From CAYNNP01 sp964398215 (lineage in GTDB: Bacteria; Planctomycetota; Planctomycetia; Pirellulales; Pirellulaceae), in contig CAYNNP010000004.1 in NCBI GenBank assembly GCA_964398215.1, positions 3,803-67,802 on the forward strand: 64,000 nucleotides of DNA, in the 5' to 3' direction. The notes under the pieces were generated by a model, which searched no databases, had not been told where the DNA came from, and saw nothing but the letters and a program-made list of their open reading frames with translations. Made by a program: the position numbers and the translations under genes. This document shows positions 54,395 to 63,812 of the stretch, in pieces (positions within the stretch are counted from its first letter, which is position 1; each line of letters opens with the position of its first letter).

Positions 54395-54489
54395 GTTTAA
54401 ACCAATTCTGTTGGTAACCATTCGGATTTGTTTTTGTGATCGCGCCCGTGTCGCGATCTTTCTATTTGTCGTTTTGTTTTTGTGCCGGT

Positions 54490-55929
54490 TTAGCTCAATC
54501 CGCTAATCAGGCTGACCAACGGCATGAACAAACTGACCACGATAAAGCCAACCGCCAAACCAAGGAACACGATCATCAGCGGCTCCATCAACGCGGTCAA
54601 CGAATCTGTCAGCGTCCGCACTTCTTCGTCATACGTATCCGCGACTTTGTACAACATCGTGTCCAACTCGCCAGTTTCTTCGCCAACGTCAACCATGTTG
54701 ACCACCAAGTCATCGACCGTTCGCGATTTGATTTTTGTCGCCGCCCAAAGCAGCGCAAACACAATGCCCAACAAAAGCGAATAGAGCGCGATGAAGTTCA
54801 ACGTTTGTAGCATCGTGCCGTCATCCAGCTTGCCGCCCTTCGCCGTGATCGCCACCGATAGCATCATTATCCCTGGGAACGCACCAAATAGCGCCCAAAA
54901 GAAGAAGCACATCGGGTGCCAGCCCAGCGTGCTGTAATCACGCAGCGGTTTACTGATGACTTCACCTTCCTTGATCGAATCATTGACTTTCAAAAACAGC
55001 TTTTCAAAGACTCCATTGCCCGCTGTTTCGCGAGTAATGTTCATGGCTTCCAAAATCGGTACCCCACTGGATACCAATGTTCCAAGCGTCCGTGTTGTTC
55101 GAGCCAAAATGTTCTTTTCAATCAAGCTTCCGAAAATCGGTACGCGCAGAATGAACATGTCAAATCCCATGCGGCCATGCCGGAACTTGCGGCACAGCTT
55201 CACGAAGATCAAAAAACAGATTGGCAATAGAATCAGTAGGAACCAGTAATTCTTGACGTAATTACTGATCGCAATCAACAACACAGTCGGAGCTGGCAGT
55301 TTCAAACCAAACTCCTCGAACATCTCTTCAAACGTTGGCACGATAAAGATCATGATGAACGTCAGGATCGAGAGCGCAACGGTGACAACCACGCATGGAT
55401 AGATCAGCGCGCCTTTAACCTTTCGCTTCAATGATTCGGCCCGCTCCAGGAAGTCGGCCAAACGCTGAAGAATCGTTTCCAACGCACCGCCAGCCTCGCC
55501 GGCCTTGATCATGTTCACATACAACCGACTGAACACTTTCGGGCACTTTGACATCGCTTCGCTCAGCGTCGCACCGCCTTCGATCTCGTCACAAACATCC
55601 ATCAAAGCATTCTTGAGCTTGCCTGGTTTTGCGTTGTTCTCAAGGATTTTCAGGCTGCGAAGAATCGGCAGGCCCGCATCCTGGAGGATCGATAGCTGAC
55701 GAGTAAACGCACAAATGTGTTTTGTCTTGCCGCCACCAATGGCAAACTTCTTCTTGCGACCACCCTTAGCAGTCGCAGCACCCGCTTGCTGCTTCTTGAC
55801 GGAGATCTTCGTGACGAAGTACCCCATCTGCCGAATGGTGGTCTGCGCCTCTTCTTCGTTCGGCGCATCGATTTCATCCCGGATCTCCTGTCCGGTCGCA
55901 TCCATAGCTTCAAATTGATAGGTGGGCAT
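54490..55929 (-). CDS. GspF/PilC-type platform protein with an inserted membrane segment, system 2
   Basis: The 479-residue protein carries the N-terminal MPTYQFEAMDATG segment and two T2SSF domains (first from about residue 75, FTRQLSILQDAGLPILRSL...IKAGEAGGALETILQ; second from about 270, RTLGTLVSSGVPILEAM...VDVGEETGELDTMLY). Between KPLRDYST and DDLVVNMVDVG in the second domain, where the classic protein simply reads through, lies about 70 residues with two or three hydrophobic runs (PMCFFFWALFGAFPGIMMLSV, FIALYSLLLGIVFALLWA). The usual family length is near 400. The platform connects ATPase and pseudopilins, so the insertion alters its topology or contacts. Confidence 0.92.
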   Translation of the reverse strand: MPTYQFEAMDATGQEIRDEIDAPNEEEAQTTIRQMGYFVTKISVKKQQAGAATAKGGRKKKFAIGGGKTKHICAFTRQLSILQDAGLPILRSLKILENNAKPGKLKNALMDVCDEIEGGATLSEAMSKCPKVFSRLYVNMIKAGEAGGALETILQRLADFLERAESLKRKVKGALIYPCVVVTVALSILTFIMIFIVPTFEEMFEEFGLKLPAPTVLLIAISNYVKNYWFLLILLPICFLIFVKLCRKFRHGRMGFDMFILRVPIFGSLIEKNILARTTRTLGTLVSSGVPILEAMNITRETAGNGVFEKLFLKVNDSIKEGEVISKPLRDYSTLGWHPMCFFFWALFGAFPGIMMLSVAITAKGGKLDDGTMLQTLNFIALYSLLLGIVFALLWAATKIKSRTVDDLVVNMVDVGEETGELDTMLYKVADTYDEEVRTLTDSLTALMEPLMIVFLGLAVGFIVVSLFMPLVSLISGLS

Positions 55930-56006
55930 CGTTTTGGTCTCTAGTTTTTCGTGCTCTAGTCTTTAGTGCTGTTTTTCAGCGAATCTTTCGATTTGTAAAC
56001 CTGCGG

Positions 56007-57725
56007 CTAATCTTGAACGGTTTCCCGAACTACTTCATCAAGCGTCGTGATTCCATCGGCCACTAGCTTCATGCCAAAATCACGCAAGGTGATCATTCCG
56101 TTATCAGTCGCTTCATCGCGAATCTCGTCGGTTGATGCATTGCCCATGACCATGTCACGGATTTTGTCATTCAAAACCATCAACTCGAACATCGCGATAC
56201 GACCTTTGTATCCTGTGTTATTGCACTGATCGCAGCCCTTGCCCTTGAAGAACTTTTTGTCAGCGACCGCCTCTCGCTCCAGGCCAAGATCGAACAACAA
56301 CTGTGTGTTGACCTTGGTCTCTTCACGACATTTTGTGCAAATCCGGCGTACCAACCGCTGAGCCAAAATGGCTTCGACCGTCGCGCAAATCATGAATGAC
56401 TGAATCCCCATGTCTTTCAATCGTGTCACCGTCGACGGCGCGTCATTGGTGTGCAAGGTGCTAAACACAAGGTGGCCCGTTAACGCAGCCTGAATGGCGA
56501 TCTCTGCCGTTTCCAAGTCGCGAATTTCGCCAACCAAAATCGTGTCGGGGTCTTGCCGCAAAATCGCTCGCAGGCAACCGGCAAACGTAACCCCAACATC
56601 TGTGTCGATTGGAATCTGAATGATCCCATCTATGTCATATTCAACAGGGTCTTCTGTCGTGATCAACTTGTCTTCGATGTTGTTCAATTCTGAAAGCGAC
56701 GAATACAGCGTTGTCGTCTTGCCGCTTCCTGTGGGCCCGGTCACAAGCACAATGCCGTTGGGACGATCAATGGCACTGCGAAATGCCGCCATCGTCGCTT
56801 CATCCATGCCGACGTTAGCAAGGCTCAAGTTCACCACGCTGCGGTCCAAGATCCGCATGACGACGCTTTCGCCAAAGATCGTTGGCATCACGCTGACGCG
56901 AAGGTCGACTGGGTGACCACCCACCATCAACTCAATCCGCCCGTCTTGTGGCATTCGTCGTTCGGCGATGTCCAAATCCGCCATGACTTTGATGCGCGTC
57001 GTGATTGCGAATGCAAGGTGACGTGGCGGCGGAACCATTTCGTACAAAACACCTTCCGCTTTGATCCGAATGCGAAACTCATCCTCGAACGGTTCAAAGT
57101 GAACGTCGCTCGCATGATCCTTGATCGCCAGCAGCAAAACCATATTCAGCAGCTTGCGAACCGGCGCCGAATCGGCCAAAGCTTCCGCGTCTGTGATATT
57201 GAATTTTTCGTTCTCCAGCGCCGAGACGACTCGTTTGAGTTCCTCGTCGTCCTCCAAGTCGGCAAGCAATTTTTCAACACTCTCGCTGTCGCTGTCGTAG
57301 TACCGACCGATTGCCTGCATCACGTCGCGTTCGGTCGCGATCACAACATCGATCTCATAACCCAAGAACGTTCGTAGTTCGTCCTGCACATTCAGATTCT
57401 GAGGATCGCAGGTGGCGACCGTCAATCGATTGGCGTCTTCGTCGAACTTGATCGGCACCACGCGATAGAGCTGTGCCATCGTCTCAGTGATCCGCTCAAG
57501 CACCTCGGGATCAATTTCGGCGTCTTCCAACCCAACCGTCTTCATCCCCATCTGCTCGGCCAACGCCTGAATCAACTGCTCGTCCGTGATCAGTTGCATG
57601 TCTTCGGCGATTTTTCCGAACAGCGCACCAGGCTGCTGCTCTTGTTCCTCGACGACGATTTCCAATTGTTCGTCTGTCAAGAATCCAAGGTCAACCAGGA
57701 TCTGTCCGATTCGACGTGGTGCCAT
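56007..57725 (-). CDS. GspE/PilB-type assembly ATPase, second copy in system 2
   Basis: From the ATG at 57725 the product is 572 residues: RRIGQILVDLGFLTDEQLE opens the MshEN domain, and the core has Walker A GPTGSGKTT, Asp box TEDPVEYDI, Walker B PDTILVGEIRD, and the His box GHLVFSTLHTND. CTKC and CDQC near the end form the zinc element. It precedes GspF by 77 bases, the usual E-F gene order, so it is probably the extension motor of this system. A frame opening 23 codons further upstream is less likely, as RRIGQILVDLG is the usual N-terminus. Confidence 0.95.
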   Translation of the reverse strand: MAPRRIGQILVDLGFLTDEQLEIVVEEQEQQPGALFGKIAEDMQLITDEQLIQALAEQMGMKTVGLEDAEIDPEVLERITETMAQLYRVVPIKFDEDANRLTVATCDPQNLNVQDELRTFLGYEIDVVIATERDVMQAIGRYYDSDSESVEKLLADLEDDEELKRVVSALENEKFNITDAEALADSAPVRKLLNMVLLLAIKDHASDVHFEPFEDEFRIRIKAEGVLYEMVPPPRHLAFAITTRIKVMADLDIAERRMPQDGRIELMVGGHPVDLRVSVMPTIFGESVVMRILDRSVVNLSLANVGMDEATMAAFRSAIDRPNGIVLVTGPTGSGKTTTLYSSLSELNNIEDKLITTEDPVEYDIDGIIQIPIDTDVGVTFAGCLRAILRQDPDTILVGEIRDLETAEIAIQAALTGHLVFSTLHTNDAPSTVTRLKDMGIQSFMICATVEAILAQRLVRRICTKCREETKVNTQLLFDLGLEREAVADKKFFKGKGCDQCNNTGYKGRIAMFELMVLNDKIRDMVMGNASTDEIRDEATDNGMITLRDFGMKLVADGITTLDEVVRETVQD

Positions 57726-57803
57726 GAAAGTTGCTTTGTGTCTACTGAGTGAAACGTAAAAGTGAAAAGGAGACCAGTGATCTTCACCGGCCACGTTATT
57801 TAT

Positions 57804-58913
57804 CTATTCGTCTTCCGGAATCGGGATCTGCTCGTCTTCCATTCCTCGGCGAACTTGAACAATTCGTTTCGCCAAATCATCAGGCCGGTGTGCCTTGGCC
57901 AAAACGTCTTCCACCGAAACACGCTCCTCTTTCCAGTGATGGAATAGAGCATCATCCATCAACTGCATGCCGAACTTGGCACCCGTTTGGATCGAACTGT
58001 TAATACGGAATGTTTTGTTTTCTCGAATCAAGTTCGAAACGCCAGGTGTCACCACCAGAACTTCATAGGACGCACATCGACCGCCGCCAATTTTGGGCAG
58101 CAGCGTCTGAGCAACCACGCCGATCAACGTACTGGCAAGCTGCGTTCGGATTTGATCCTGCAAGTTGCCGGGGAAAGCGTCAATGATCCGGTTGACCGTG
58201 CCCTGAGCACTATTGGTGTGCAAGGTTCCAAATACGATGTGTCCCGTTTCCGCAGCACTGATCGCCGCTTCGATGGTTTCCAAGTCACGAAGCTCACCGA
58301 CCAGAATCACATCAGGGTCTTGCCGCAACGCACGCCGAATCGCTTCTGAAAAGCTCGGCACATCAACGCCGACTTCACGCTGATTGATCGTGCTTTCAAT
58401 GTGGTCGTGATAAAACTCAATCGGGTCTTCGATCGTGATGATGTGGTGGTCAACCGTTTCGTTCAACAAGTTGATCAAGCTAGCCAGCGTCGTACTCTTG
58501 CCCGAACCCGTTGGCCCGGTCACCAAGAACAATCCACGCGGACGGTGCACCATCTTTACAACCGATTCCGGCAAACCAAGTTGCTCAGGAGTCAATTTGT
58601 CGTTGGGGATCTGTCGCAATACCATCGAAATGAAACCGCGCTGCTTGAAGACCGAGACGCGGAATCGAGCCATTTCACCAAACGCAAAACCAAAGTCAGT
58701 GCTGCCCGCCTCTTGTAGTTCTCGCTGGCAACGCTCTGGCGTGATGCTCTTCATTAACGAAACAGCATCTTCTGCCTCGAGCGTTTTCGTCTCAAGCTTC
58801 CGCATCCGCCCATGAAGACGAAACACCGGTGGCTGACCAACCACGATGTGAATATCGCTCACACCTTGCTTGATAGCCGCTTGCAAAAGCTTGTCAATCA
58901 GAACCTGTGGCAA
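57804..58913 (-). CDS. PilT-type retraction ATPase
   Basis: The 369-residue protein starts at TTG (58911-58913), supported by an AAGGGAG seven bases before. It lacks the zinc Cys pairs and the MshEN domain of GspE. Walker A is GPTGSGKS (133-140), the Asp box IEDPIEFYH, Walker B PDVILVGELRD and the His box GHIVFGTLHTNS, followed by the PilT-like AIRRALRQDP and a C-terminal AIRCASYEVLV-type region. PilT retracts type IV pili, so system 2 has features of a pilus that can be disassembled and not only of a secretion pseudopilus. It is between two GspE-like genes. Confidence 0.95.
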   Translation of the reverse strand: MPQVLIDKLLQAAIKQGVSDIHIVVGQPPVFRLHGRMRKLETKTLEAEDAVSLMKSITPERCQRELQEAGSTDFGFAFGEMARFRVSVFKQRGFISMVLRQIPNDKLTPEQLGLPESVVKMVHRPRGLFLVTGPTGSGKSTTLASLINLLNETVDHHIITIEDPIEFYHDHIESTINQREVGVDVPSFSEAIRRALRQDPDVILVGELRDLETIEAAISAAETGHIVFGTLHTNSAQGTVNRIIDAFPGNLQDQIRTQLASTLIGVVAQTLLPKIGGGRCASYEVLVVTPGVSNLIRENKTFRINSSIQTGAKFGMQLMDDALFHHWKEERVSVEDVLAKAHRPDDLAKRIVQVRRGMEDEQIPIPEDE

Positions 58914-58920
58914 GACATAG

Positions 58921-58927
58921 CTCCCTT
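58921..58927 (-). promoter_or_regulatory. Ribosome-binding site deciding the TTG start of pilT
   Basis: AAGGGAG on the minus strand stands seven bases before TTG at 58911-58913. An ATG close by (in the same leader) is out of frame, so this site argues for the TTG. Confidence 0.7.
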
Positions 58928-59315
58928 GCGAATGGTCACGCCGCCCGTGCGGCAGACTTTTTGATGATCAGAAATAGTTGATAAGTATTATTTTGCTCGC
59001 CACGCCGATCCTGGCTGAAAACGAGTTTTTCATGCATGTCTTGGGGCAAAAGCGATAACGTTTTGTCTCCCAGTCGATGCTATTATCACCAAGAACCCGG
59101 TTTTGGCCAAAAAAAACATCGTTAAGCCTCCCGTTTTGGCATCGCGCACCATTCGCAATCATGCCAATCTTGATCTGAAAACCACTGCCAGCAGTGCCTG
59201 CGCCAAACCACCCACAAGAGCCGGTTCTGTGTTTTCAAGGGCCGCTTCAATGGGTCTAGTAAAGTGCTCGCCAGCACAACTGAGTTTGCATTGAATCGCT
59301 GTTGGTTTGGGCGGT
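58928..59315. other. Intergenic gap without a convincing gene
   Basis: The 388 bases between the PilT gene and the next ATPase gene hold only short frames with no ribosome site or recognisable product. GCCGC and GCGGC around 58941-58954 form a small hairpin followed on the plus strand by a short T-run, but there is no plus-strand gene before it. The rest looks like leader sequence of the PilT transcript; I see no tRNA, repeat or clear promoter. Confidence 0.5.
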
Positions 59316-61070
59316 TTACAGCGAGTCCAAATCCTTGACCAAGTGGTCGAATGCAAGGTGCTCTTGCTCTGATTTCTTGGCCACTCGATACACCTCCTCG
59401 AAGGTGGTAATACCCCGCACAACCTTCAGCATCCCATCGGCGTAAAGCGTTGACATACCGTTCTTTATCGCCTCCTCGCGGATCTCGCCGGTGGATGTAC
59501 CTTTGAACATCAACTCGCGAAGCTTGTTGTTCACAAGCATCAGTTCGTAGATGCCAATCCGACCCCGGTACCCAGTCCTCCCACAGTAGGGGCAGCCCTT
59601 CCCCTTAGAGAACTCTCCCTGCTTCACCATCTCTGGCGGCAGCTCCGAATCTTTGATGACCTCTTTGGATGGTTTGTACCGCACCTTGCAGCGGGGGCAA
59701 ATGGTCCTCACCAAGCGCTGTGCAAGAACCGCGATTACGGAGCTTGCCACCATGTAGGATGGTACACCTATGTCCACCATTCGTGATATAGAACTGGGCG
59801 CATCGTTCGTGTGTAGAGTGCTAAATACCAGGTGTCCAGTTAATGAGGCCTGGATTCCCATCGATGCGGTCTCGTGGTCACGCATTTCCCCGACCAGGAT
59901 GATGTTGGGTGCCTGTCGCAACATCGATCGAATGATCCGAGCAAAGTCGAGTCCGATATTGTGTCGTACTTCGACCTGATTGATCCCTGGCAGATAGTAT
60001 TCAACCGGGTCCTCTGCGGTGATGATTTTGCGGTCGGGTCGGTTCAACGCGTTCAGTGATGCGTACAGTGTTGTGGTCTTTCCAGAGCCCGTTGGACCTG
60101 TCACCAAAATGATTCCATTCGGACGACGAATCAACGAGTTGAAGTTCCGGAAGTCACGCTCGCTAAGCCCCAGCTGACGGACACCAACTTTGATGTTGTC
60201 CTTGTCCAGCAGCCGCATGACCGACGACTGACCGTGGTTGGTAGGAATGATGCTGACCCGCAAATCCAGCTGCTTGTCACCCACGGTGATCTTGATCCGG
60301 CCGTCCGTTGGGCGGCGTTTCTCGGAAATGTCGATTTTCGAGAGGATTTTGATCCGAGCGATGATGGCTGATAGCATCCGTCGAGGTGCACTTTCGCGTT
60401 CAACACAGACACCATCGATCCGATATCGAATCCGAACCCGATCCTCGAATGGTTCGACGTGAATATCGCTTGCCCGCAACTGCACGGCTTCCTGGATCAT
60501 CAGGTTTACAAGCCGAATGACCGGTGCACTGCTGTCATCAACCGTCTCCTCGTCGACGTTTTCGCCGCTCTCGGTCTCGGTAAAATCGATCGCCGTATCG
60601 GTAAACTCTTGCAACATCGAGTCAGCCGATTCACCTTCGACTTGCCCGTAATAGGTGTTGATCGCGCCCAGGATGGCTTCCTTGGGAGCAAGGGCCGTTT
60701 CGATCTTACGATTCAGGATAAACCGCAGTTTTTCGATGGTTTCCAGGTCAAATGGATCAGCGATCAGGATTCGCAGAGCCCCGTCTTGCTCAGAGAACGG
60801 CAAAACCATGTTTTCGCGGGCCACAGATTCGGGCACGAGCTCGATCACTTCGTCTGGCACACGTTCTTCGCGGAGGTCAACGAATGGAATTTTGTGGAAT
60901 TCCGCCATCGCCAGGGCGACTTCTTCCGGTGTCGCATACTCCATTTGCACGAGCATGTCGCCAACGTCCGTATCTGAGTCTTTGCCGCGCTGTTCGGCTT
61001 CGCTCAGTTGGTCGAGGCTGATAATTCCCTTCTTTAACAGCAAATCCGTGAATTCTTGGACTTGGCTCAT
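59316..61070 (-). CDS. GspE/PilB-type assembly ATPase, first copy in system 2
   Basis: From the ATG at 61070 the product is 584 residues, with an MshEN-type N-terminal domain (MSQVQEFTDLLLKKGIISLDQL), an acidic linker (about 165-195), and the catalytic core: Walker A GPTGSGKTT, Asp box AEDPVEYYL, Walker B PNIILVGEMRD and the His box GHLVFSTLHTND. The zinc pairs are CPRC and CPYC. It is the third GspE-type ATPase in the window, paralogous to the ones at 56007 and 23989. Having two extension-type ATPases plus PilT in one locus is unusual; one may serve another pilus-like function or an alternative motor. Confidence 0.95.
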   Translation of the reverse strand: MSQVQEFTDLLLKKGIISLDQLSEAEQRGKDSDTDVGDMLVQMEYATPEEVALAMAEFHKIPFVDLREERVPDEVIELVPESVARENMVLPFSEQDGALRILIADPFDLETIEKLRFILNRKIETALAPKEAILGAINTYYGQVEGESADSMLQEFTDTAIDFTETESGENVDEETVDDSSAPVIRLVNLMIQEAVQLRASDIHVEPFEDRVRIRYRIDGVCVERESAPRRMLSAIIARIKILSKIDISEKRRPTDGRIKITVGDKQLDLRVSIIPTNHGQSSVMRLLDKDNIKVGVRQLGLSERDFRNFNSLIRRPNGIILVTGPTGSGKTTTLYASLNALNRPDRKIITAEDPVEYYLPGINQVEVRHNIGLDFARIIRSMLRQAPNIILVGEMRDHETASMGIQASLTGHLVFSTLHTNDAPSSISRMVDIGVPSYMVASSVIAVLAQRLVRTICPRCKVRYKPSKEVIKDSELPPEMVKQGEFSKGKGCPYCGRTGYRGRIGIYELMLVNNKLRELMFKGTSTGEIREEAIKNGMSTLYADGMLKVVRGITTFEEVYRVAKKSEQEHLAFDHLVKDLDSL

Positions 61071-61200
61071 GTTGTGAATCCGTTGCGAAAAGTAGACAAG
61101 GAGAAGCAAAATCGAGTATGCGAACAGTCTAGTCCGCCTACGTTATTAGGATACCAGCGCAACACCTAAACCGCATGCAGAGCCTGGTTGGATCATGAAA

Positions 61201-63567
61201 TCAACCTTTTTCGATGCCTGGGATTGTCGATTTCGCGTTAGGTGAGAGCACTTGTGACATTTCGGCCCAGCGCCGCAGGATGACTTTTGTGTAAGCCAAA
61301 AACGCGGCCACAAACCCCAAGAAGGTCAGGATTACGAGAGCTGAAAGGAAATTCTGGGCTCCTTGGCGAGTTTCGATCTTGGTGATCAGCAATCCTGTCC
61401 CCAGAAGCGGCACTCCAAAACCAGCCCACAGCCAAAACTCGGATCGCCGCATCATCTTGAGGTGCCGAATGTCAAATTTGGCATCAACCATCGATTCACG
61501 AATCAGGCGCGGGTAGTAGACGTTGGTGGCCAGCAGAGCCATCCCAAAGAACGGGTACGTGGCCGCGATTCCGCCACAAATCAGTAGCGACATGAAGAAC
61601 TGAATTGCGTCGGTGAAATGAAAGATCTCGAATTTCCACCACAGCACCGTTGAGTAAAAGATTCCCGTCAGGCTCCACAGCAGGGCTCCCAGCAGCGCGA
61701 CGTGCTGGCTGAGATACAGTACCGCATCAATGCCGTCGTTGGTTGGGGAGTCGCCGTCTTCTGCTCGGGCAATCGCGGCTGCGGCTGGCCGAATCCTGCT
61801 CAGCACCAGCAGGAATCCAAGCGGCAGTACGATCATGTCGACGCGTCTGGAAAGCTTGTGCAGGTATTCTGCCAGCATTGTCTTGATCGATGTGACCTCA
61901 GCGGCGGTGGAACCCGCTCGCATCGCAACTTCTTCCATCGAAGCCATATTAAAGACGTAGTTGACGCTCGTCATTGCAAGGTTGGGAATCATGATCACCA
62001 ATGCGGCAACCAGCCAAGGCATCCACTTATGCACTGACAAGACGCGCGAGCAAACGCTTCGGCTATCGGGGCGAAATATCTTGGCAGCTTTCGGGTACAA
62101 CGCCAATTTCAAGCGACCAGCCAACGCGGCTCCATTGATCGGGCGCTTCTCCGGCTCGGGGTTCAGCGCTTCGCGCAAAGTAACTTCCAAGACTCGTTCG
62201 GTAGCATCGCCAACTCGTTCTGGTTCCAGCAGCGGAGCGTGCCTGGATGTGGTTTGCGATTCAATGGCATCAGTCCACGAACTGAATTCGGAGGCGCAGT
62301 CAAACGGCCGGTTGCCTTGCCAAAGCTCCCACAGCAAGATCGCCAGGGAATAGAGATCAGCACTTTCAGTGACGTTGTTAGGCGAATCCAAGTTTGCTGG
62401 GTTCAAGGCCTGCAGGTGCTCGGGAGACATGTACCCAATCGAACCGCCAAAGGTAGCCGCCGCGCCCGCGCGTCCTGCTGCTCCCGCAAAGCTAACATTG
62501 AAGTCCGCAAGTTTTGGAATGCCTTCGGGGGTCAGCAGCACATTGGCAGGCTTGACGTCGCGGTGGAAGACATGATTCTCGTGCGCGGAATCAAGGGCGC
62601 GGGCCAATTGGGCTCCCAACCAAGCTACCACGGACGCCCAGTCTTTTGCCTCCGATGACAACCACTCTCGCACGGCCGAGCGTTCGGGTACCGCTTGAGC
62701 CGCTCGCAGCAAATGATGATCGACCGCATCCAGCACCAAAGTTCCATTTCGGCTGGGCGCATCGGTCGCCCTCACCAACTTGACCACATCCGACAGCGTT
62801 CCACCGGGCAAGTATTGCATGTACAGCAAATGAACCGCCGGATCATCAACACTCCGCTGGTCAAAGACGCGAACGATGTTGGGGTGATCCAGCTGCGCTA
62901 ATGCTTGGGATTCGTCACCGGTGCCCTTGGAGACTTTCAGTGCAACGATCCGCTGCATCGATATCTGTCTTGCCAAGTAAACAAATGCGAACGCGCCAGA
63001 ACCGAGTGTTTGAATGATTAAAAAATCATCGATCGTGCTGCCAACTCTTAGCTGTGTTGGAACGCCGCGAGCCTGCGGTGCGGAGGTTACTTCGGCGGCT
63101 CCCAGCAGCGGTGCCAAGATAGATTTGAACTGCGCAAATCGATTGCCGTACTCTTCTGCGTCTGGTTCCACACCAGAATCTTTGCGCAATTGAATTTCTT
63201 CCATGACCAAATCGACAGGCACACTGGCGATTGGCAGCAGGTTGGGAAACGCGTCGGTGTAGCGTTCGATCTTGGGGACTTCGCCGACCTCGGCCCACGC
63301 CGCCATGTCCAATTTAATCAACTCGTTCAAAACGAAGTGCCCGATGGTTGACTCCGAATTGGGCAAGTAATTCAGCAGCTCGCGGGGATTCGCCAGCGGA
63401 GCATTCGGGGCGAAGGCTTCAAGTGCTTCCTCAAGCAGCGAGTCCTCGTCGTCGTCGATCGATTGCAAAATCGGCGCGGCCTGGTTTCGCGATGAACTCG
63501 TTGACGGCAAAAGCTCTGTCAACTCGCCTGCCTGTTTCGCGCGATCGTGTTCGGAATCAGCGGGCAT
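61201..63567 (-). CDS. Ser/Thr protein kinase with C-terminal membrane domain
   Basis: The start is the ATG at 63567; one TTG codon lies just before. The 788-residue protein has an acidic, helical N-terminal segment (to about 170), then a Hanks-type kinase domain (about 180-490): Gly-rich loop LGSGAFAFVY, Lys in VALKV, catalytic loop HRDVKPANVLL, metal motif DFN where DFG is usual, and SIGYMSPEH as the activation/APE region. The second half has several membrane segments (about 520-780). Kinases of this build are common in planctomycetes; this one lies 130 bp upstream of the GspE gene on the same strand, so it may regulate system 2. The DFN variant keeps the metal-binding Asp, so activity is plausible. 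Confidence 0.9.
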   Translation of the reverse strand: MPADSEHDRAKQAGELTELLPSTSSSRNQAAPILQSIDDDEDSLLEEALEAFAPNAPLANPRELLNYLPNSESTIGHFVLNELIKLDMAAWAEVGEVPKIERYTDAFPNLLPIASVPVDLVMEEIQLRKDSGVEPDAEEYGNRFAQFKSILAPLLGAAEVTSAPQARGVPTQLRVGSTIDDFLIIQTLGSGAFAFVYLARQISMQRIVALKVSKGTGDESQALAQLDHPNIVRVFDQRSVDDPAVHLLYMQYLPGGTLSDVVKLVRATDAPSRNGTLVLDAVDHHLLRAAQAVPERSAVREWLSSEAKDWASVVAWLGAQLARALDSAHENHVFHRDVKPANVLLTPEGIPKLADFNVSFAGAAGRAGAAATFGGSIGYMSPEHLQALNPANLDSPNNVTESADLYSLAILLWELWQGNRPFDCASEFSSWTDAIESQTTSRHAPLLEPERVGDATERVLEVTLREALNPEPEKRPINGAALAGRLKLALYPKAAKIFRPDSRSVCSRVLSVHKWMPWLVAALVIMIPNLAMTSVNYVFNMASMEEVAMRAGSTAAEVTSIKTMLAEYLHKLSRRVDMIVLPLGFLLVLSRIRPAAAAIARAEDGDSPTNDGIDAVLYLSQHVALLGALLWSLTGIFYSTVLWWKFEIFHFTDAIQFFMSLLICGGIAATYPFFGMALLATNVYYPRLIRESMVDAKFDIRHLKMMRRSEFWLWAGFGVPLLGTGLLITKIETRQGAQNFLSALVILTFLGFVAAFLAYTKVILRRWAEMSQVLSPNAKSTIPGIEKG

Positions 63568-63812
63568 CAAAGAATTTCAAGAGCAAGAAGAAAAAGCTGG
63601 TGGCGCAATATTGCCACCCTAATTAAGAATCTCTTTATCACTGAGTGTCAATTTTCGGGGTAGAGCAATTCTACGAAAACCAAGAAGTGCGCAGCCGAAT
63701 ATTCCTAATCAGCGGTGCGGTGAGAAAAAGGATCAAGGAAATTCGGTCGTTCACCGAGAATCGGAAGTGAACAGACAAGCACTGACGAATCCCAGCGTTC
63801 GCGCGATGAATT
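63568..63812. other. Upstream region of the kinase gene
   Basis: The 245 bases between the kinase start and the palindromic element hold no frame that I can support. It should contain the kinase promoter; I cannot place a -35/-10 pair with confidence. Confidence 0.4.

Noticed and set aside
59103..59294. Small frame in the gap between two ATPase genes
   Set aside because: It has no ribosome site, no homology that I can see, and a composition unlike the neighbouring genes.
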